31,147 nt of DNA from the NCBI GenBank assembly GCA_964542585.1, contig CAZIUI010000029.1, positions 1 to 31,147 of the forward strand. Direction: 5' to 3'. The position numbers and the translations under genes are program-made. The notes beneath the pieces were generated by a model, which saw only the letters and a program-made list of their open reading frames with translations, ran no database searches and was not told the origin of the DNA. Source of the DNA: CAYYUA01 sp964542585. GTDB taxonomy: Bacteria; Bacteroidota; Bacteroidia; CAILMK01; CAYYUA01. Numbering within the stretch: position 1 is the stretch's first letter; each line of letters begins with the position of its first letter. This document shows, piece by piece, positions 1-8,497 of the stretch.

Positions 1-1083
1 GCCAATTACAAGGAAACCTTTACGTCATTTTGGCCAGTCAGGAATATCAAACCATCACCGATCTTATCTTAGGCAGTTTCATCTTAAAGGGGGGTAGCAT
101 TGCTTTCCTGGTAACGCTCGGCTTTGCTTTGTTAATAGGCATGGGGTTAATCTGGCTTGTTATTCGTTATACACAGCATATTATCGATCACGTCAATCGA
201 TTTAAAGCCGGAGACTACCAAGCACGTATTCCTGTCAAGTCAGATGATGAGCTGGGGCAATTGGCAAAGNNNNNNNNNNNNNNNNNNNNNNNNNNNNNNN
301 NNNNNNNNNNCTTTCAACGAAATGGCCAGTACCATTGAAGGTAACATGACTGCAATAAAAGAAATGGAGCAGTCCAGAAGGGACCTGGTAGCCAATGTCT
401 CCCATGACCTGCGCACTCCGCTTGCCAACCTAACCGGGTATGTAGAAACCCTATCCCTTAAGGGCCGGCACTTAAGTATAGCACAGAAAGACCGATACCT
501 TAACATTATGCTTGAGAACGCCAGGCGCCTCAAGAAAATGGTGGATGAGCTGTTTGAGCTCTCTAAGCTTGAAGCGCGCCAGGTCAGAGCCCATAAAGAG
601 CCATTCTTCATCAATGAGCTGGTACAGGATATTGCTTACAAGTACCAATTAAGAGAAGACCTGAGTCATCTTCATATTGAAACCATCATGAGCGATGATC
701 TTCCTCCGGTTTATGCGGATGTTTCCATGATAGATCGCGTTATTCAGAACCTGCTGGATAATGCCATCAAATTCACTCCTGAAGGAGGCCGAATTACGAT
801 TCAACTTCAGCAGAATGAAGGTGATATAGCCGTAAAAGTAGCCGATACAGGGATCGGCATTCCCGAATCTGAACAGGCATTTATCTTTCATCGTTACCGC
901 AGACCGATTACGAATCAACACAAAACCCAAGGCAGTGGATTAGGGCTGGCTATTGTCAAGAACATGTTGGAAATCCAGGGTTTTTGTATCCATGTAGAAA
1001 GCATCGAAGGGGTCGGGACTGCTTTTTACTTTTACTTGCCTTTTTACCAGTCAGCTGCTAAGCAGGCCCCTAATAGAGAATAG
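1..1083 (+). CDS. Sensor histidine kinase, 5' end outside window, interrupted by an N gap
   Basis: Membrane sensor kinase of a two-component system; it would autophosphorylate on a histidine and pass the phosphate to a response regulator that is not in the window. The frame is open from base 1 (reading QLQGNLYVILASQEYQ), so the start lies upstream and the TTG at 30 is not the real start. A membrane helix (about bases 90-170) leads into a HAMP domain (KAGDYQARIPVKSDDELGQL). After the gap come the DHp helix with the H-box VSHDLRTP (His codon 403-405), the N-box NLLDNAIKFTPEGG, the G1 box VADTGIGIPES, an F-box (FIFHRYRRP) and the G2 box GSGLGLAIVKNML. The part before the gap reads in a different frame from the part after it, which I attribute to an arbitrary gap length. 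The ligand is unknown. Confidence 0.93.
270..310. other. Assembly gap (41 N) inside the kinase HAMP domain
   Basis: Forty-one consecutive N separate HAMP sequence ending in ELGQLAK (codon AAG at 267-269) from sequence starting with a partial codon xCT and then TTC AAC GAA ATG (FNEM). The HAMP family commonly reads ELGxLAxAFNxMA, so K followed directly by A (GCT) and FNEM would be seamless. That needs one missing base, and 41 N is the wrong length for the frame in any case (1 modulo 3 is required). Confidence 0.9.
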
Positions 1084-1369
1084 TTTTATTGTGATCAAAT
1101 CCCCTGTCAGGATTAGCAAGGCGCCATTCAGAAAAATGCTAATGCAGCATTGAAGGAACTTTGCCTTAGGTTATTTTCCAGAGTCATCATTTGTGAGGAA
1201 AACTTTATGGATCTGTGAAGTTTTCGTGATATCCGAATTCAACCTTTGTAGGTGAAATCAATAAAATGTTTTTATGCGGTTATTGCACACGATGAAATTA
1301 GGAACAACAGCAATGCTAATCACAGCCGGCTGTTTAATAAGCAGCCAGCAAACAATGGCTCAGGCACCG

Positions 1370-1699
1370 GATGGCGGAATGGTACAAACTGAGAATGGCC
1401 AAACGAGCGCTGAGGTCTTCATTAATAATCAGCCATCGGTCCTCAGTTTTGATAGCATGGGTGTTTCCGGTAGTAACTTCCGGTACATCATTACTGACGC
1501 TAATGATAATGTATTAATGGTTAAGTTCCAAGACCAGCAAAACTTCAACCCCGCTGGCGTTGGTGAATGCCACGTTTGGGGTATTGCCTATGAGGGCAGC
1601 CTTCAGAATACTAGTCAGGGAACACCCGTTAGACAAGTCTCAGCTACAAATGCTGATAGCCTATCACGGAACTTCATTACAGTGACCAGAACTGCTACG
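1370..1699 (+). repeat. Repeat 1 of 3 in the T9SS repeat protein (330 b)
   Basis: Complete unit of 110 codons from DGGMVQTENG to the residues before the next DGG. It includes NFRYIITDANDNVLMV, the segment missing from repeat 2. The first 25 or so bases are nearly identical to the start of repeat 2. Confidence 0.85.
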
Positions 1700-1985
1700 G
1701 ATGGCGGAATGGTACAAACTGAGAAAGGTGAAGATTCCGTAGAAGTGGTCATTGATAATCAGGCCTCAATTGTTGGGTTTGACAGCATTAATGTAGCAGG
1801 TGATGGTAAAGGCTAATGACCAGCAAAATTTTAATCCTGCTGGTCCGGGGGTTTGCTACGTTTATGGTATGGCCTACAGCGGGTCCCTTCAGAATACTAG
1901 CATGGGCACTCCAATTGATCAGATTTCAGCTACGAATGGCGATAGCTTATCTCGTAATTTCATAACGGTTATGCGCGACACGCTG
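1700..1985 (+). repeat. Repeat 2 of 3, shortened by 44 b (286 b)
   Basis: Begins DGGMVQTEKG and ends ITVMRDTL. Between SINVAG and the MVKANDQQNFNPAG equivalent only one base remains where repeat 1 has 45, so the frame changes inside this unit. Confidence 0.85.
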
Positions 1986-2315
1986 GATGGTGGAAGAATT
2001 GAAACTCCTGATGGAAAGGATTCAGTAGAGGTTGTTATTAACGGTAATCCTTCAGTGATTAACTTCACAACTACTAGCGTAAGTAAAGAGCGCAATTACA
2101 CCTTTGTCATTACCAACTCTGCAGATACCATTCTGAATCCCGATGCTGGCACTTCGCAGGACTTCAATCCTGCTGGAACAGGAACTTGCTATGTTTATGG
2201 CGTAGCCCACCAAGGGCAACTAAACGCCCAAAGAGGAATGGCTATATCTGATATCTCTGCGGAAGAGGGCTTTGAGCGATCGGAAAATTCACTTGCTGTC
2301 AACCGGGTTGCTAGC
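1986..2315 (+). repeat. Repeat 3 of 3 (330 b)
   Basis: Complete but more diverged unit of 110 codons, from DGGRIETPDG to AVNRVAS. It keeps NYTFVITNSADTIL and QDFNPAGTGTCYVYGVAHQG. Its length equals repeat 1 exactly. Confidence 0.8.
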
Positions 2316-2625
2316 ACAGGAATTGAGTCAGCAGCAGATGTTACTAAAAGCGTTGAAGTCTTTCCCAATCCTGCTCAAAGCCACCTTAACATCAGGTTGC
2401 AAGCTGAAAGTGCCAATCAAGCTAGCTTGCGAGTAACTGATATAGCAGGCCATACTTTAATCAATAAGCAGGTACAGCTAAATCAAGGACGTAATAAGTT
2501 TAGTATCCAACTGGACCCGGAAATGGATGGGGTTTACTTTATTACCTTTCAGCAAGAAGAAAGCACTTATCAACAGAAGCTTGTAGTTGAGTAGAAAGGC
2601 TTTAAAAAGGTGTGGTATATGCATC

Positions 2626-2665
2626 AAGGGGGTTTCAGTCAGCAAGCTGTAGCCCCCTTTTTATT
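2626..2665 (+). terminator. Rho-independent terminator after the T9SS repeat gene
   Basis: AAGGGGG (2626-2632) pairs with CCCCCTT (2653-2659); a small inner stem CAG/CTG closes a CAAG loop, and the arm is followed by TTTTTATTT. It lies about 30 bases after the stop at 2594. Confidence 0.75.
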
Positions 2666-2712
2666 TGGCGCATGAAAATGGTCTTTACCGATCAAATAGG
2701 GCCATCTATTTC

Positions 2713-2808
2713 ATGTTTAAATTTCCCTATTTGTTGGGATTACTCGCAATCGCTACTTTTGCTATTGGCTTTCAGTTGAATGTTAGCCATCAAACTAATT
2801 TGGAATAG
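2713..2808 (+). CDS. Possible 31-residue membrane peptide (doubtful)
   Basis: An open frame starting at ATG 2713 and ending TAG 2808 encodes a peptide beginning MFKFPYLLGLLAIATFAIGF: a basic start and one hydrophobic segment, as in a single-pass small protein or bare signal peptide. Against it, a good promoter for the next gene (TTG-N20-TACTTTTG, 2731-2761) lies inside the frame. I recognise no family. Confidence 0.22.
   Translation: MFKFPYLLGLLAIATFAIGFQLNVSHQTNLE
2731..2761 (+). promoter_or_regulatory. Bacteroidota-type promoter upstream of the monophosphatase-icd pair
   Basis: TTG at 2731-2733 (or 2734-2736), spacer 20 (or 17), then TACTTTTG at 2754-2761, a full match to the -7 element TAnnTTTG. 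Transcription would start near 2768, leaving a leader of about 125 bases before the ATG at 2894. Confidence 0.5.
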
Positions 2809-2893
2809 AATTCAGTAACTGTAAACTGAAGGTCGGTTTGCCAAGGTTTCCCTGGTGGAAGCGTCCTTTCAAAACGCCATTGCTCCTAATTCC

Positions 2894-3691
2894 ATGCCCA
2901 ACATCCCTAACAGCCAAATAAACGCTGTTATAAGCGCTGTAAAAAACACCGGGAAGTTTATCCAAGAAGAAGCTAAGCATTTCTCTAAGCAGGATGTTGA
3001 CTACAAAGGCTGGAATGACCTCGTCACTTACGTTGATCAGCAGTCTGAGGCTAAGCTGGTTGAGGCCCTCCGTGGCATCCTGCCGGAAGCGGGTATCCTG
3101 GCTGAGGAAGCCCACACCGAGCTGGAAACCGGCAAGGATTATCAATGGATCATTGACCCCCTGGACGGAACCCTCAATTTCGTCCACCGCTTGCCCATGT
3201 ATGCCATTAGTGTGGCGCTCATGAAAGACCGGGAATTGCAACTGGGGGTGGTGTATGAGCCTAATCTGGATGAGTGCTTTCATGCGGTAAAAGGAGCGGG
3301 GGCTTACCTGAATAATGAGCCTATCAAGGTCTCTCCGACTGAAACCCTTGAAAATGCCCTTTTTGCCACAGGATTTCCGATCATTGATCCGACCACTGTG
3401 GCTCATTATACCCGGATCCTGAATCACTTACTTACGCACTCAAGGGGCGTAAGGCGCTTTGGTTCAGCAGCGATGGACCTTTGCTATACCGCAACCGGTC
3501 GTTTTGATGCCTACTATGAATACGGGCTGAAACCCTGGGATGTGGCGGCCGGAGCATTAATTATGGAAGAGGCAGGGGGGCAGGTAACCGATTTTCAGGG
3601 AGGGGCTAACTACTTATTCGGGAAGGAAATTGTAGCGGGCAATCCCGAACTTTGCAAGACCTTCTTATCCCTGCATCAGCAACAACACTAA
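2894..3691 (+). CDS. Inositol monophosphatase family protein
   Basis: A cytoplasmic Mg2+-dependent sugar/inositol phosphatase of the IMPase/SuhB/CysQ superfamily, 265 residues from ATG 2894. The frame is open to a GTG at 2855, but the extra 13 residues look unlike the family's N-terminus. Metal ligands are visible: Glu71 in LAEE, Asp88, Asp91 and Gly-Thr in WIIDPLDGTLNF, and Asp216 in KPWDVAAGALIMEEAGG. Length is normal. Whether the substrate is inositol phosphate, 3'-phosphoadenosine phosphate or another phosphomonoester cannot be read with certainty; the DPLDGTLNFVH version resembles SuhB-type enzymes more than CysQ. It sits 12 bases before icd on the same strand, so the two are probably co-transcribed. 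Confidence 0.9.
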   Translation: MPNIPNSQINAVISAVKNTGKFIQEEAKHFSKQDVDYKGWNDLVTYVDQQSEAKLVEALRGILPEAGILAEEAHTELETGKDYQWIIDPLDGTLNFVHRLPMYAISVALMKDRELQLGVVYEPNLDECFHAVKGAGAYLNNEPIKVSPTETLENALFATGFPIIDPTTVAHYTRILNHLLTHSRGVRRFGSAAMDLCYTATGRFDAYYEYGLKPWDVAAGALIMEEAGGQVTDFQGGANYLFGKEIVAGNPELCKTFLSLHQQQH

Positions 3692-3703
3692 AAAACCATA
3701 CCT

Positions 3704-5161
3704 ATGGCAACGCCATCGCATAACACCATCGCTATAGCACGGGGGGACGGTATTGGCCCGGATATCATGGATGCAACCCTGACCATTCTGGAAGGCGCAA
3801 ATACAGGTTTAACCTTCGAGGATGTTAAAATCGGAAAGACCGTTTACGAGAGTGGCCACAGTTCTGGTATTACCCCGGAATCCTGGGAAAAGGTGCGAAA
3901 AAATCAAATCCTGCTGAAAGCGCCTATCACTACCCCACAGGGGGGAGGTTATAAAAGCCTGAATGTCACTCTAAGGAAGTCCCTTGGCCTGTTTGCGAAT
4001 GTTCGGCCTTGCCAGGCCTATAGCCCTTTCGTAGAGTCCTCCTATCCTGATATGGACGTTGTGATTGTCCGGGAGAATGAAGAAGGCCTTTACGGGGCTA
4101 TCGAACATATGCAGACGAATGAGGTCGCCCAGTGCCTGAAGCTTATCACGCGCCCCGGTACGGAAAGCATTGTTCGCTATGCCTTTGAGTATGCCCGCGC
4201 TCACGGGCGTAAGCATGTTACCTGCATGACTAAGGACAACATCATGAAGTTAACGGATGGGCTTTTTCATGAGGTTTTCAATGAAATATCAGCCGAATAC
4301 CCGGAAATTGAAGCCGATCATAAGATCATTGATATTGGCGCGGCTCAATTGGCAACCAACCCAGAGGCATTTGATGTGATCGTAACGCTGAACCTTTACG
4401 GGGATATCATTTCCGATATAGCAGCTCAGCAGACCGGCTCTGTTGGCCTGGCCGGTTCAGCCAACATCGGGCGGCAATGCTCCATGTTTGAAGCTATTCA
4501 TGGCTCAGCGCCGGATATTGCCGGTCAGGAAAAGGCCAATCCCTCTGGCCTCCTGAATGCTGCCGTTATGATGCTGGCCCATATCAACCAGCCTGAAGCT
4601 GCAGAGCTTATCCGTAATGCCTGGCTAACCACCCTTGAAGATGGCATCCATACGCCCGACATCTACGATAGCACCATCAGCAAGGAAAAAGTTGGCACCC
4701 AAGGTTTTGCTGAAGCAGTAAAAGCTCGCCTGGGTACCATGCCTCAGCGCCTGCAACCCGCTAACCTGGATAAATCAGGTAAAGGTATTCAGCTTTTTAC
4801 GCCAGAGGCTCCTGAGAGCGATAACCGCCAGCTAAGCGGTGTGGATGTATTCCTTTACTGGGATCAGGACAACCGCAACCCAGACGTGCTTGGGCAGCAC
4901 CTGGAAGAGGCCACAAATGACGTTCTGCCCTTGAAAATGATAACCAATCGCGGTACGAAGGTTTATCCCGGTGGTATCCCGGAAACGTTTTCCACCGACC
5001 ATTGGCGTTGCCGCTTTGTAAGCTCTGGGGAAGGCATCCGGCAGAAAGAGGTGCAGGACCTTCTTTCCAGCATTACGGATGCTGGTTATGAGATCGTCAA
5101 AACCGAGTACCTTTACAAAAAAGATGGTAAAAGGAGCTACTCCTTAGGTCAGGGAGAATAA
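3704..5161 (+). CDS. icd: Isocitrate dehydrogenase, long form with C-terminal extension
   Basis: Oxidative decarboxylation of isocitrate to 2-oxoglutarate in the citric acid cycle. At 485 residues it is longer than the E. coli type (about 416) and resembles the Thermus/Rickettsia-like group with an extra C-terminal domain of about 130 residues (here VFLYWDQDNRNPDVLG to the end). Substrate residues are visible: Ser85 and Asn87 in KSLNVTLRKS, Arg91, Arg101, Arg123 in VIVRENEEGLYG, Lys177 in TKDNIMK, and Asp234 and Asp238 in NLYGDIISDIA. At the cofactor site the enzyme has Asp271-Ile272 (HGSAPDIAG), where NADP-dependent E. coli IDH has Lys344-Tyr345. Asp-Ile is the pattern linked with NAD+ use, so NAD+ is my prediction. 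Convergent with the methyltransferase gene, stops 3 bases apart. Confidence 0.95.
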   Translation: MATPSHNTIAIARGDGIGPDIMDATLTILEGANTGLTFEDVKIGKTVYESGHSSGITPESWEKVRKNQILLKAPITTPQGGGYKSLNVTLRKSLGLFANVRPCQAYSPFVESSYPDMDVVIVRENEEGLYGAIEHMQTNEVAQCLKLITRPGTESIVRYAFEYARAHGRKHVTCMTKDNIMKLTDGLFHEVFNEISAEYPEIEADHKIIDIGAAQLATNPEAFDVIVTLNLYGDIISDIAAQQTGSVGLAGSANIGRQCSMFEAIHGSAPDIAGQEKANPSGLLNAAVMMLAHINQPEAAELIRNAWLTTLEDGIHTPDIYDSTISKEKVGTQGFAEAVKARLGTMPQRLQPANLDKSGKGIQLFTPEAPESDNRQLSGVDVFLYWDQDNRNPDVLGQHLEEATNDVLPLKMITNRGTKVYPGGIPETFSTDHWRCRFVSSGEGIRQKEVQDLLSSITDAGYEIVKTEYLYKKDGKRSYSLGQGE

Positions 5162-5164
5162 GCC

Positions 5165-5917
5165 CTACAAATAACCAATAAGTTTGGCCCTGAGTTGGCT
5201 TAGCGTAACGGCTGTTGCAATAGCTGCATTCAGGGATTCAGCCATGCCATATCCGGGGATGCTAATGGCTTGCGTTAAAGCAGGGTCCAGTTCCTCACGG
5301 ATCCCCTTGGTTTCATGACCAACAATGATAAGGCCTGATTGAGGCCATGGGTTTTGATAAAGGCTAACCCCATTTTTGGCTAAAGCGTAAACAGGCCCTT
5401 GGTAATTGCGAGCATAGGCCGGCAGGTCCTTGTACTCAATGCTTGTGTGAAAAATGCTTCCCATCGTGGCTTGGACAACCTTGGGATTGTAAGCATCAAC
5501 CGTATCCGAACTGCAAACTAAATACGGAAATCCAAACCAATCAGCTGAGCGTATGATAGTTCCGAGATTTCCTGGATCCTGCACCCCATCAACACCGATC
5601 ACCCATTGGTCTTTGGACAGGTTGCCGGGGAATTCCGTATTGGGTAAGGAGGCTGTAGCTAACAAACCGCGGGGGGTCGTTAAGCTACTAAGGCCGGCCA
5701 GGGTTTCGGGCTCGACCATCTCCATTTTTTCAATGGGAACGGGGGTAGTAAGGTTGGCAAGCCCTTGTTCAGTGGCGTAAAGCTGAGATAAAACAAACCG
5801 GCTTTGCATCAAGGCTTCCACCAAATGGGGCCCCTCAGCTACAAACAATCCGTGCTTGTGGCGGTATTTTTTGTACCGCAACGATCGAATAAGCTTAGAC
5901 GAAGCTGTGCTGGGCAT
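5165..5917 (-). CDS. TrmH/SpoU family RNA methyltransferase
   Basis: S-adenosylmethionine-dependent 2'-O-ribose methyltransferase with the knotted SPOUT fold, acting on rRNA or tRNA. A substrate-recognition N-terminus (about residues 1-100, beginning SKLIRSLRYKKYR and FVAEGPHLVEAL) precedes the catalytic domain. The three family motifs are present: DPGNLGTIIRSADWFG, IIVGHETKGI and ISIPGYGMAESLNAAIATAV. The 250-residue length fits RlmB/TsnR-like members. The target nucleotide cannot be predicted from sequence. It is divergent from the tamL-like gene (81 bases between starts). Confidence 0.93.
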   Translation of the reverse strand: MPSTASSKLIRSLRYKKYRHKHGLFVAEGPHLVEALMQSRFVLSQLYATEQGLANLTTPVPIEKMEMVEPETLAGLSSLTTPRGLLATASLPNTEFPGNLSKDQWVIGVDGVQDPGNLGTIIRSADWFGFPYLVCSSDTVDAYNPKVVQATMGSIFHTSIEYKDLPAYARNYQGPVYALAKNGVSLYQNPWPQSGLIIVGHETKGIREELDPALTQAISIPGYGMAESLNAAIATAVTLSQLRAKLIGYL

Positions 5918-5940
5918 TTAATTTGATTTAAAGTTTTTTA

Positions 5941-5971
5941 TTGAATTACAATCCATATCATCCTTATTTTG
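5941..5971 (+). promoter_or_regulatory. Candidate promoter for the TamL-like gene
   Basis: TTG at 5941-5943, 20 bases, then TTATTTTG at 5964-5971, one mismatch from TAnnTTTG. The position, 28 bases before the ATG at 5999, is suitable. Confidence 0.35.
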
Positions 5972-5998
5972 CAGGGCTAATTTGCCGAATATTTGTCC

Positions 5999-8491
5999 AT
6001 GAAGCGAAGCCGAAGGGTTCCAAAGTGTCATTCAATTTTTGCCAATAGAGCTAAATGGTGTGGGATGGTATTACTTCTGGCAAGCTTGGGCCTTGGCAGT
6101 TGTAGTTTACAAAAGCAAATCCCGGATAATAAGGTAGTGCTAGAAAAGGCCAAGGTTAAAAATGCACCTGAAAAGCACGAGTACCAACTCAAAACTCTTA
6201 TCAAACAAAAACCCAATAAGCGGCTGCTAAGCACTTTTCGGCTAAGCATGTGGACTTATCTGACGGCAGGTGGGGAAGTTCCGCCAAGGGATTCCGTCCC
6301 ACAAGGAAAGTGGTTCATCGGTAAAGCATGGAAAAGCTTAACAAGCTTTGTCAGAAATGACTTAGGAAACCCCCCGGTTATTTTGGATTCAGCACAAATG
6401 GCAGCCTCTTCCGATCAAATGGAAACTTATCTGGCAGACCATGGGCACCTGAATGCCACCGTAGAACCGAAAATAGACACACAGAAAAAGCAGGCTGAAT
6501 TAATTTATAGCATCCATTCCCAGGAGCCTTACCATATCCAAAATATCGATTATTTTGTTCAGGACCGCTACCTGCACCAGCTTATCACTGAAGAGCGGGA
6601 GTCTTTACTTGATTCCGGCGGTATTTACAGCAGCCAAAAGCTCCGGAAAGAACGTCAGAACATCACCAAATTCCTCAACAATAAAGGGTTTTATAACTTC
6701 ACCAACAATTTCATAGAATTCCGGGTAGATACTGCCGTGGGTGCGCAGCAAGTAAATGTGGCTGTTATTGTGGCCAACCCTGATGATTATAACCGCCACC
6801 GGCAATATACGATTGACGATGTTTACATCAATCCCAGCTATTCCGTTCCTGACACTTTTCGGAAAGACACCCTTAGAAAAGCTGGTTATACTTTTATATC
6901 AAATCGAAAAGAGCTGTTGTTAAACCCGGAAGTCTTAATCAGCAAAATACCCATAAAGTCAGGCAAGCTTTACACAAGCGACCAAAAAGAAACAACCTAT
7001 AACCGGCTTTCGCAGCTGGATATATATAAGTTTGTGGATATTAAATACTTCAATACGAAGGCTTTAGGTAAGCGCAAAGGAAAAATTGATTGTTACATTC
7101 GATTGACGCCTACGAAGCGAAGATCATTGAATTTTGAGCAGGAATTTACTTTGACAGACCAGAATGACCAATTCGCGGCAAGTGTAGTCAACAATGGACG
7201 ATTTTATGGTATTGCTCCCAATATTACTTACCGCAATAAAAATTTGTTTCGCCGGGGTATAACATGGGATCTTAACCTTCGCGGTGCTTACGAATTCACG
7301 AATGATTTATTTACAAGTCAAACCCCTCAGAACATATTTGAAATCGGGGCTAACACATCTCTGAAGTATTATGGCTCATTCCTGCCACGCACGGTAACCA
7401 AAGATCCCATTTCCAAAACTGTCCAAACTTCCCTCAACCTCAGGTACTTACTAGAAGGTAATATCAATTACCAGCGAAATACCGCTAGCTTTTCTTACAC
7501 CTGGAGATTCAATAACAACCTTAGCACCATTTACGCGACCCCGGCCTCTATCAACCTGGTCAATACCCGTATCAGCCGGGATACTTTTGCCCGGCAGATT
7601 CAGGAATTTGACAACCCTTTTATCCAAAGCATTTTTGATACGTACACGATTACCGGCGGCAAGCTAACATGGGTTTACAATGACGAGCCCCTTTTAGGCG
7701 ATCGGCATTGGCTTATTCGGTGGAACCTGGAACCCGCCGGCAACCTGCTTTACCTCTTTTATGACCAGGTTTTACCCTTTTTTCAAAAACAGGTTTTTAA
7801 TACCGAACCTCAAAAGAGCGGGCTATCGGAGAACTTTGAGTATGGATTTGGGGATGTGGGGTTCTATACCTTTACTAAAACGCAGGCTGATTTTCGCTAC
7901 TACATTCCGGGTAACGGAAACAATGAATTGGTTTTGCGGTTGGCCCCGGGAATCGGGATTGGCTACGGGAACACCAACTTTATGCCTTTTGAAAAGCGCT
8001 TTTTTGTTGGCGGATCTAACAGCATTCGCGCCTGGGCCGTTCGAGACCTTGGCCCAGGTAGCTATCAAGGCAGAATAGATGGTAGCGCTGCGGAAAACAT
8101 CGATTTACGGGTTTTCCAGGTTGGCGATGTCAAAATAGAAGGAAATATCGAATACCGTTTTGACCTGTTTTACCGCTTCCGAGGGGCTATTTTTGCTGAT
8201 TTTGGTAACGTGTGGCTGTTAACGGAGCCCGGCGGCATGGTCACCAATGATTTAGAACAAAAATTCTTTCAGGAAGGCAAATTTGATGATAACTTTTACC
8301 AGGAAATGGCTATTGGTACGGGCTTTGGCTTACGCATGGACTGGACGTTTTTTATCCTTCGTTTGGATTTTGGATGGCCGGTTCGCAATCCTAAAAAACC
8401 GAGGGGTGAGCGCTGGACCTCCTACAATCGGGACCTCAATTGGTTTACCACTGAAGCCCGTCTAAATATCGGAGTCGGATATCCTTTTTAG
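5999..8491 (+). CDS. tamL: BamA/TamA-family outer-membrane lipoprotein (TamL-like)
   Basis: A 16-strand Omp85-type barrel protein for outer-membrane assembly. ATG 5999 gives 830 residues (a TTG two codons earlier is less likely). The signal peptide ends in a lipobox (LASLGLGSC), so the N-terminus is lipidated, the hallmark of the Bacteroidota TamL type rather than BamA. POTRA-like segments follow (for example YHIQNIDYFVQDRYLHQLI and YTIDDVYINPSYSVPD to DIYKFVDIKYFN). The barrel begins near RRSLNFEQEFTLT. The conserved loop-6 region reads FFVGGSNSIRAWAVRDLGPG, and the C-terminus ends in an aromatic strand, NIGVGYPF. No tamB follows; the next gene is convergent dcd, 6 bases away. BamA itself is unlikely because of the lipobox. 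Confidence 0.88.
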   Translation: MKRSRRVPKCHSIFANRAKWCGMVLLLASLGLGSCSLQKQIPDNKVVLEKAKVKNAPEKHEYQLKTLIKQKPNKRLLSTFRLSMWTYLTAGGEVPPRDSVPQGKWFIGKAWKSLTSFVRNDLGNPPVILDSAQMAASSDQMETYLADHGHLNATVEPKIDTQKKQAELIYSIHSQEPYHIQNIDYFVQDRYLHQLITEERESLLDSGGIYSSQKLRKERQNITKFLNNKGFYNFTNNFIEFRVDTAVGAQQVNVAVIVANPDDYNRHRQYTIDDVYINPSYSVPDTFRKDTLRKAGYTFISNRKELLLNPEVLISKIPIKSGKLYTSDQKETTYNRLSQLDIYKFVDIKYFNTKALGKRKGKIDCYIRLTPTKRRSLNFEQEFTLTDQNDQFAASVVNNGRFYGIAPNITYRNKNLFRRGITWDLNLRGAYEFTNDLFTSQTPQNIFEIGANTSLKYYGSFLPRTVTKDPISKTVQTSLNLRYLLEGNINYQRNTASFSYTWRFNNNLSTIYATPASINLVNTRISRDTFARQIQEFDNPFIQSIFDTYTITGGKLTWVYNDEPLLGDRHWLIRWNLEPAGNLLYLFYDQVLPFFQKQVFNTEPQKSGLSENFEYGFGDVGFYTFTKTQADFRYYIPGNGNNELVLRLAPGIGIGYGNTNFMPFEKRFFVGGSNSIRAWAVRDLGPGSYQGRIDGSAAENIDLRVFQVGDVKIEGNIEYRFDLFYRFRGAIFADFGNVWLLTEPGGMVTNDLEQKFFQEGKFDDNFYQEMAIGTGFGLRMDWTFFILRLDFGWPVRNPKKPRGERWTSYNRDLNWFTTEARLNIGVGYPF

Positions 8492-8497
8492 AAGCTA

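Larger units (their letters stand above)
1274..2594 (+). pseudogene. T9SS-sorted secreted protein with three 110-residue repeats, frame broken in repeat 2
   Basis: A secreted or surface protein of unknown function. The first part (1274-1816) begins with a signal peptide; the ATG at 1292 (MKLGTTAMLITAGCLI) is an equally good start. Three related repeats follow, each starting DGG and containing a motif like QxFNPAGxGxCxVxGxAxxG. The second part (from about 1800, another frame) continues repeat 2, then repeat 3, then a standard T9SS sorting domain beginning VEVFPNPAQSHLNIRL and ending in YQQKLVVE. Repeats 1 and 3 are each 330 bases and repeat 2 is 286, so 44 bases are missing and the frame shifts: SINVAG is followed at once by the equivalent of MVKANDQQNFNPAG in another frame. 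As read, the product stops at 1816 without the sorting domain. It could be a genuine pseudogene, a recombinational variant, or an assembly error in repeated sequence. Confidence 0.8.

Noticed and set aside
157..330. Open frame entering the kinase from 157 in the post-gap frame
   Set aside because: Before the gap this frame does not encode HAMP or membrane sequence; the other frame does. It is only the artefact of a gap of arbitrary length.
1135..1151. Hairpin AATGCT-AATGC-AGCATT after the kinase as a terminator
   Set aside because: Short stem with no T run after it.
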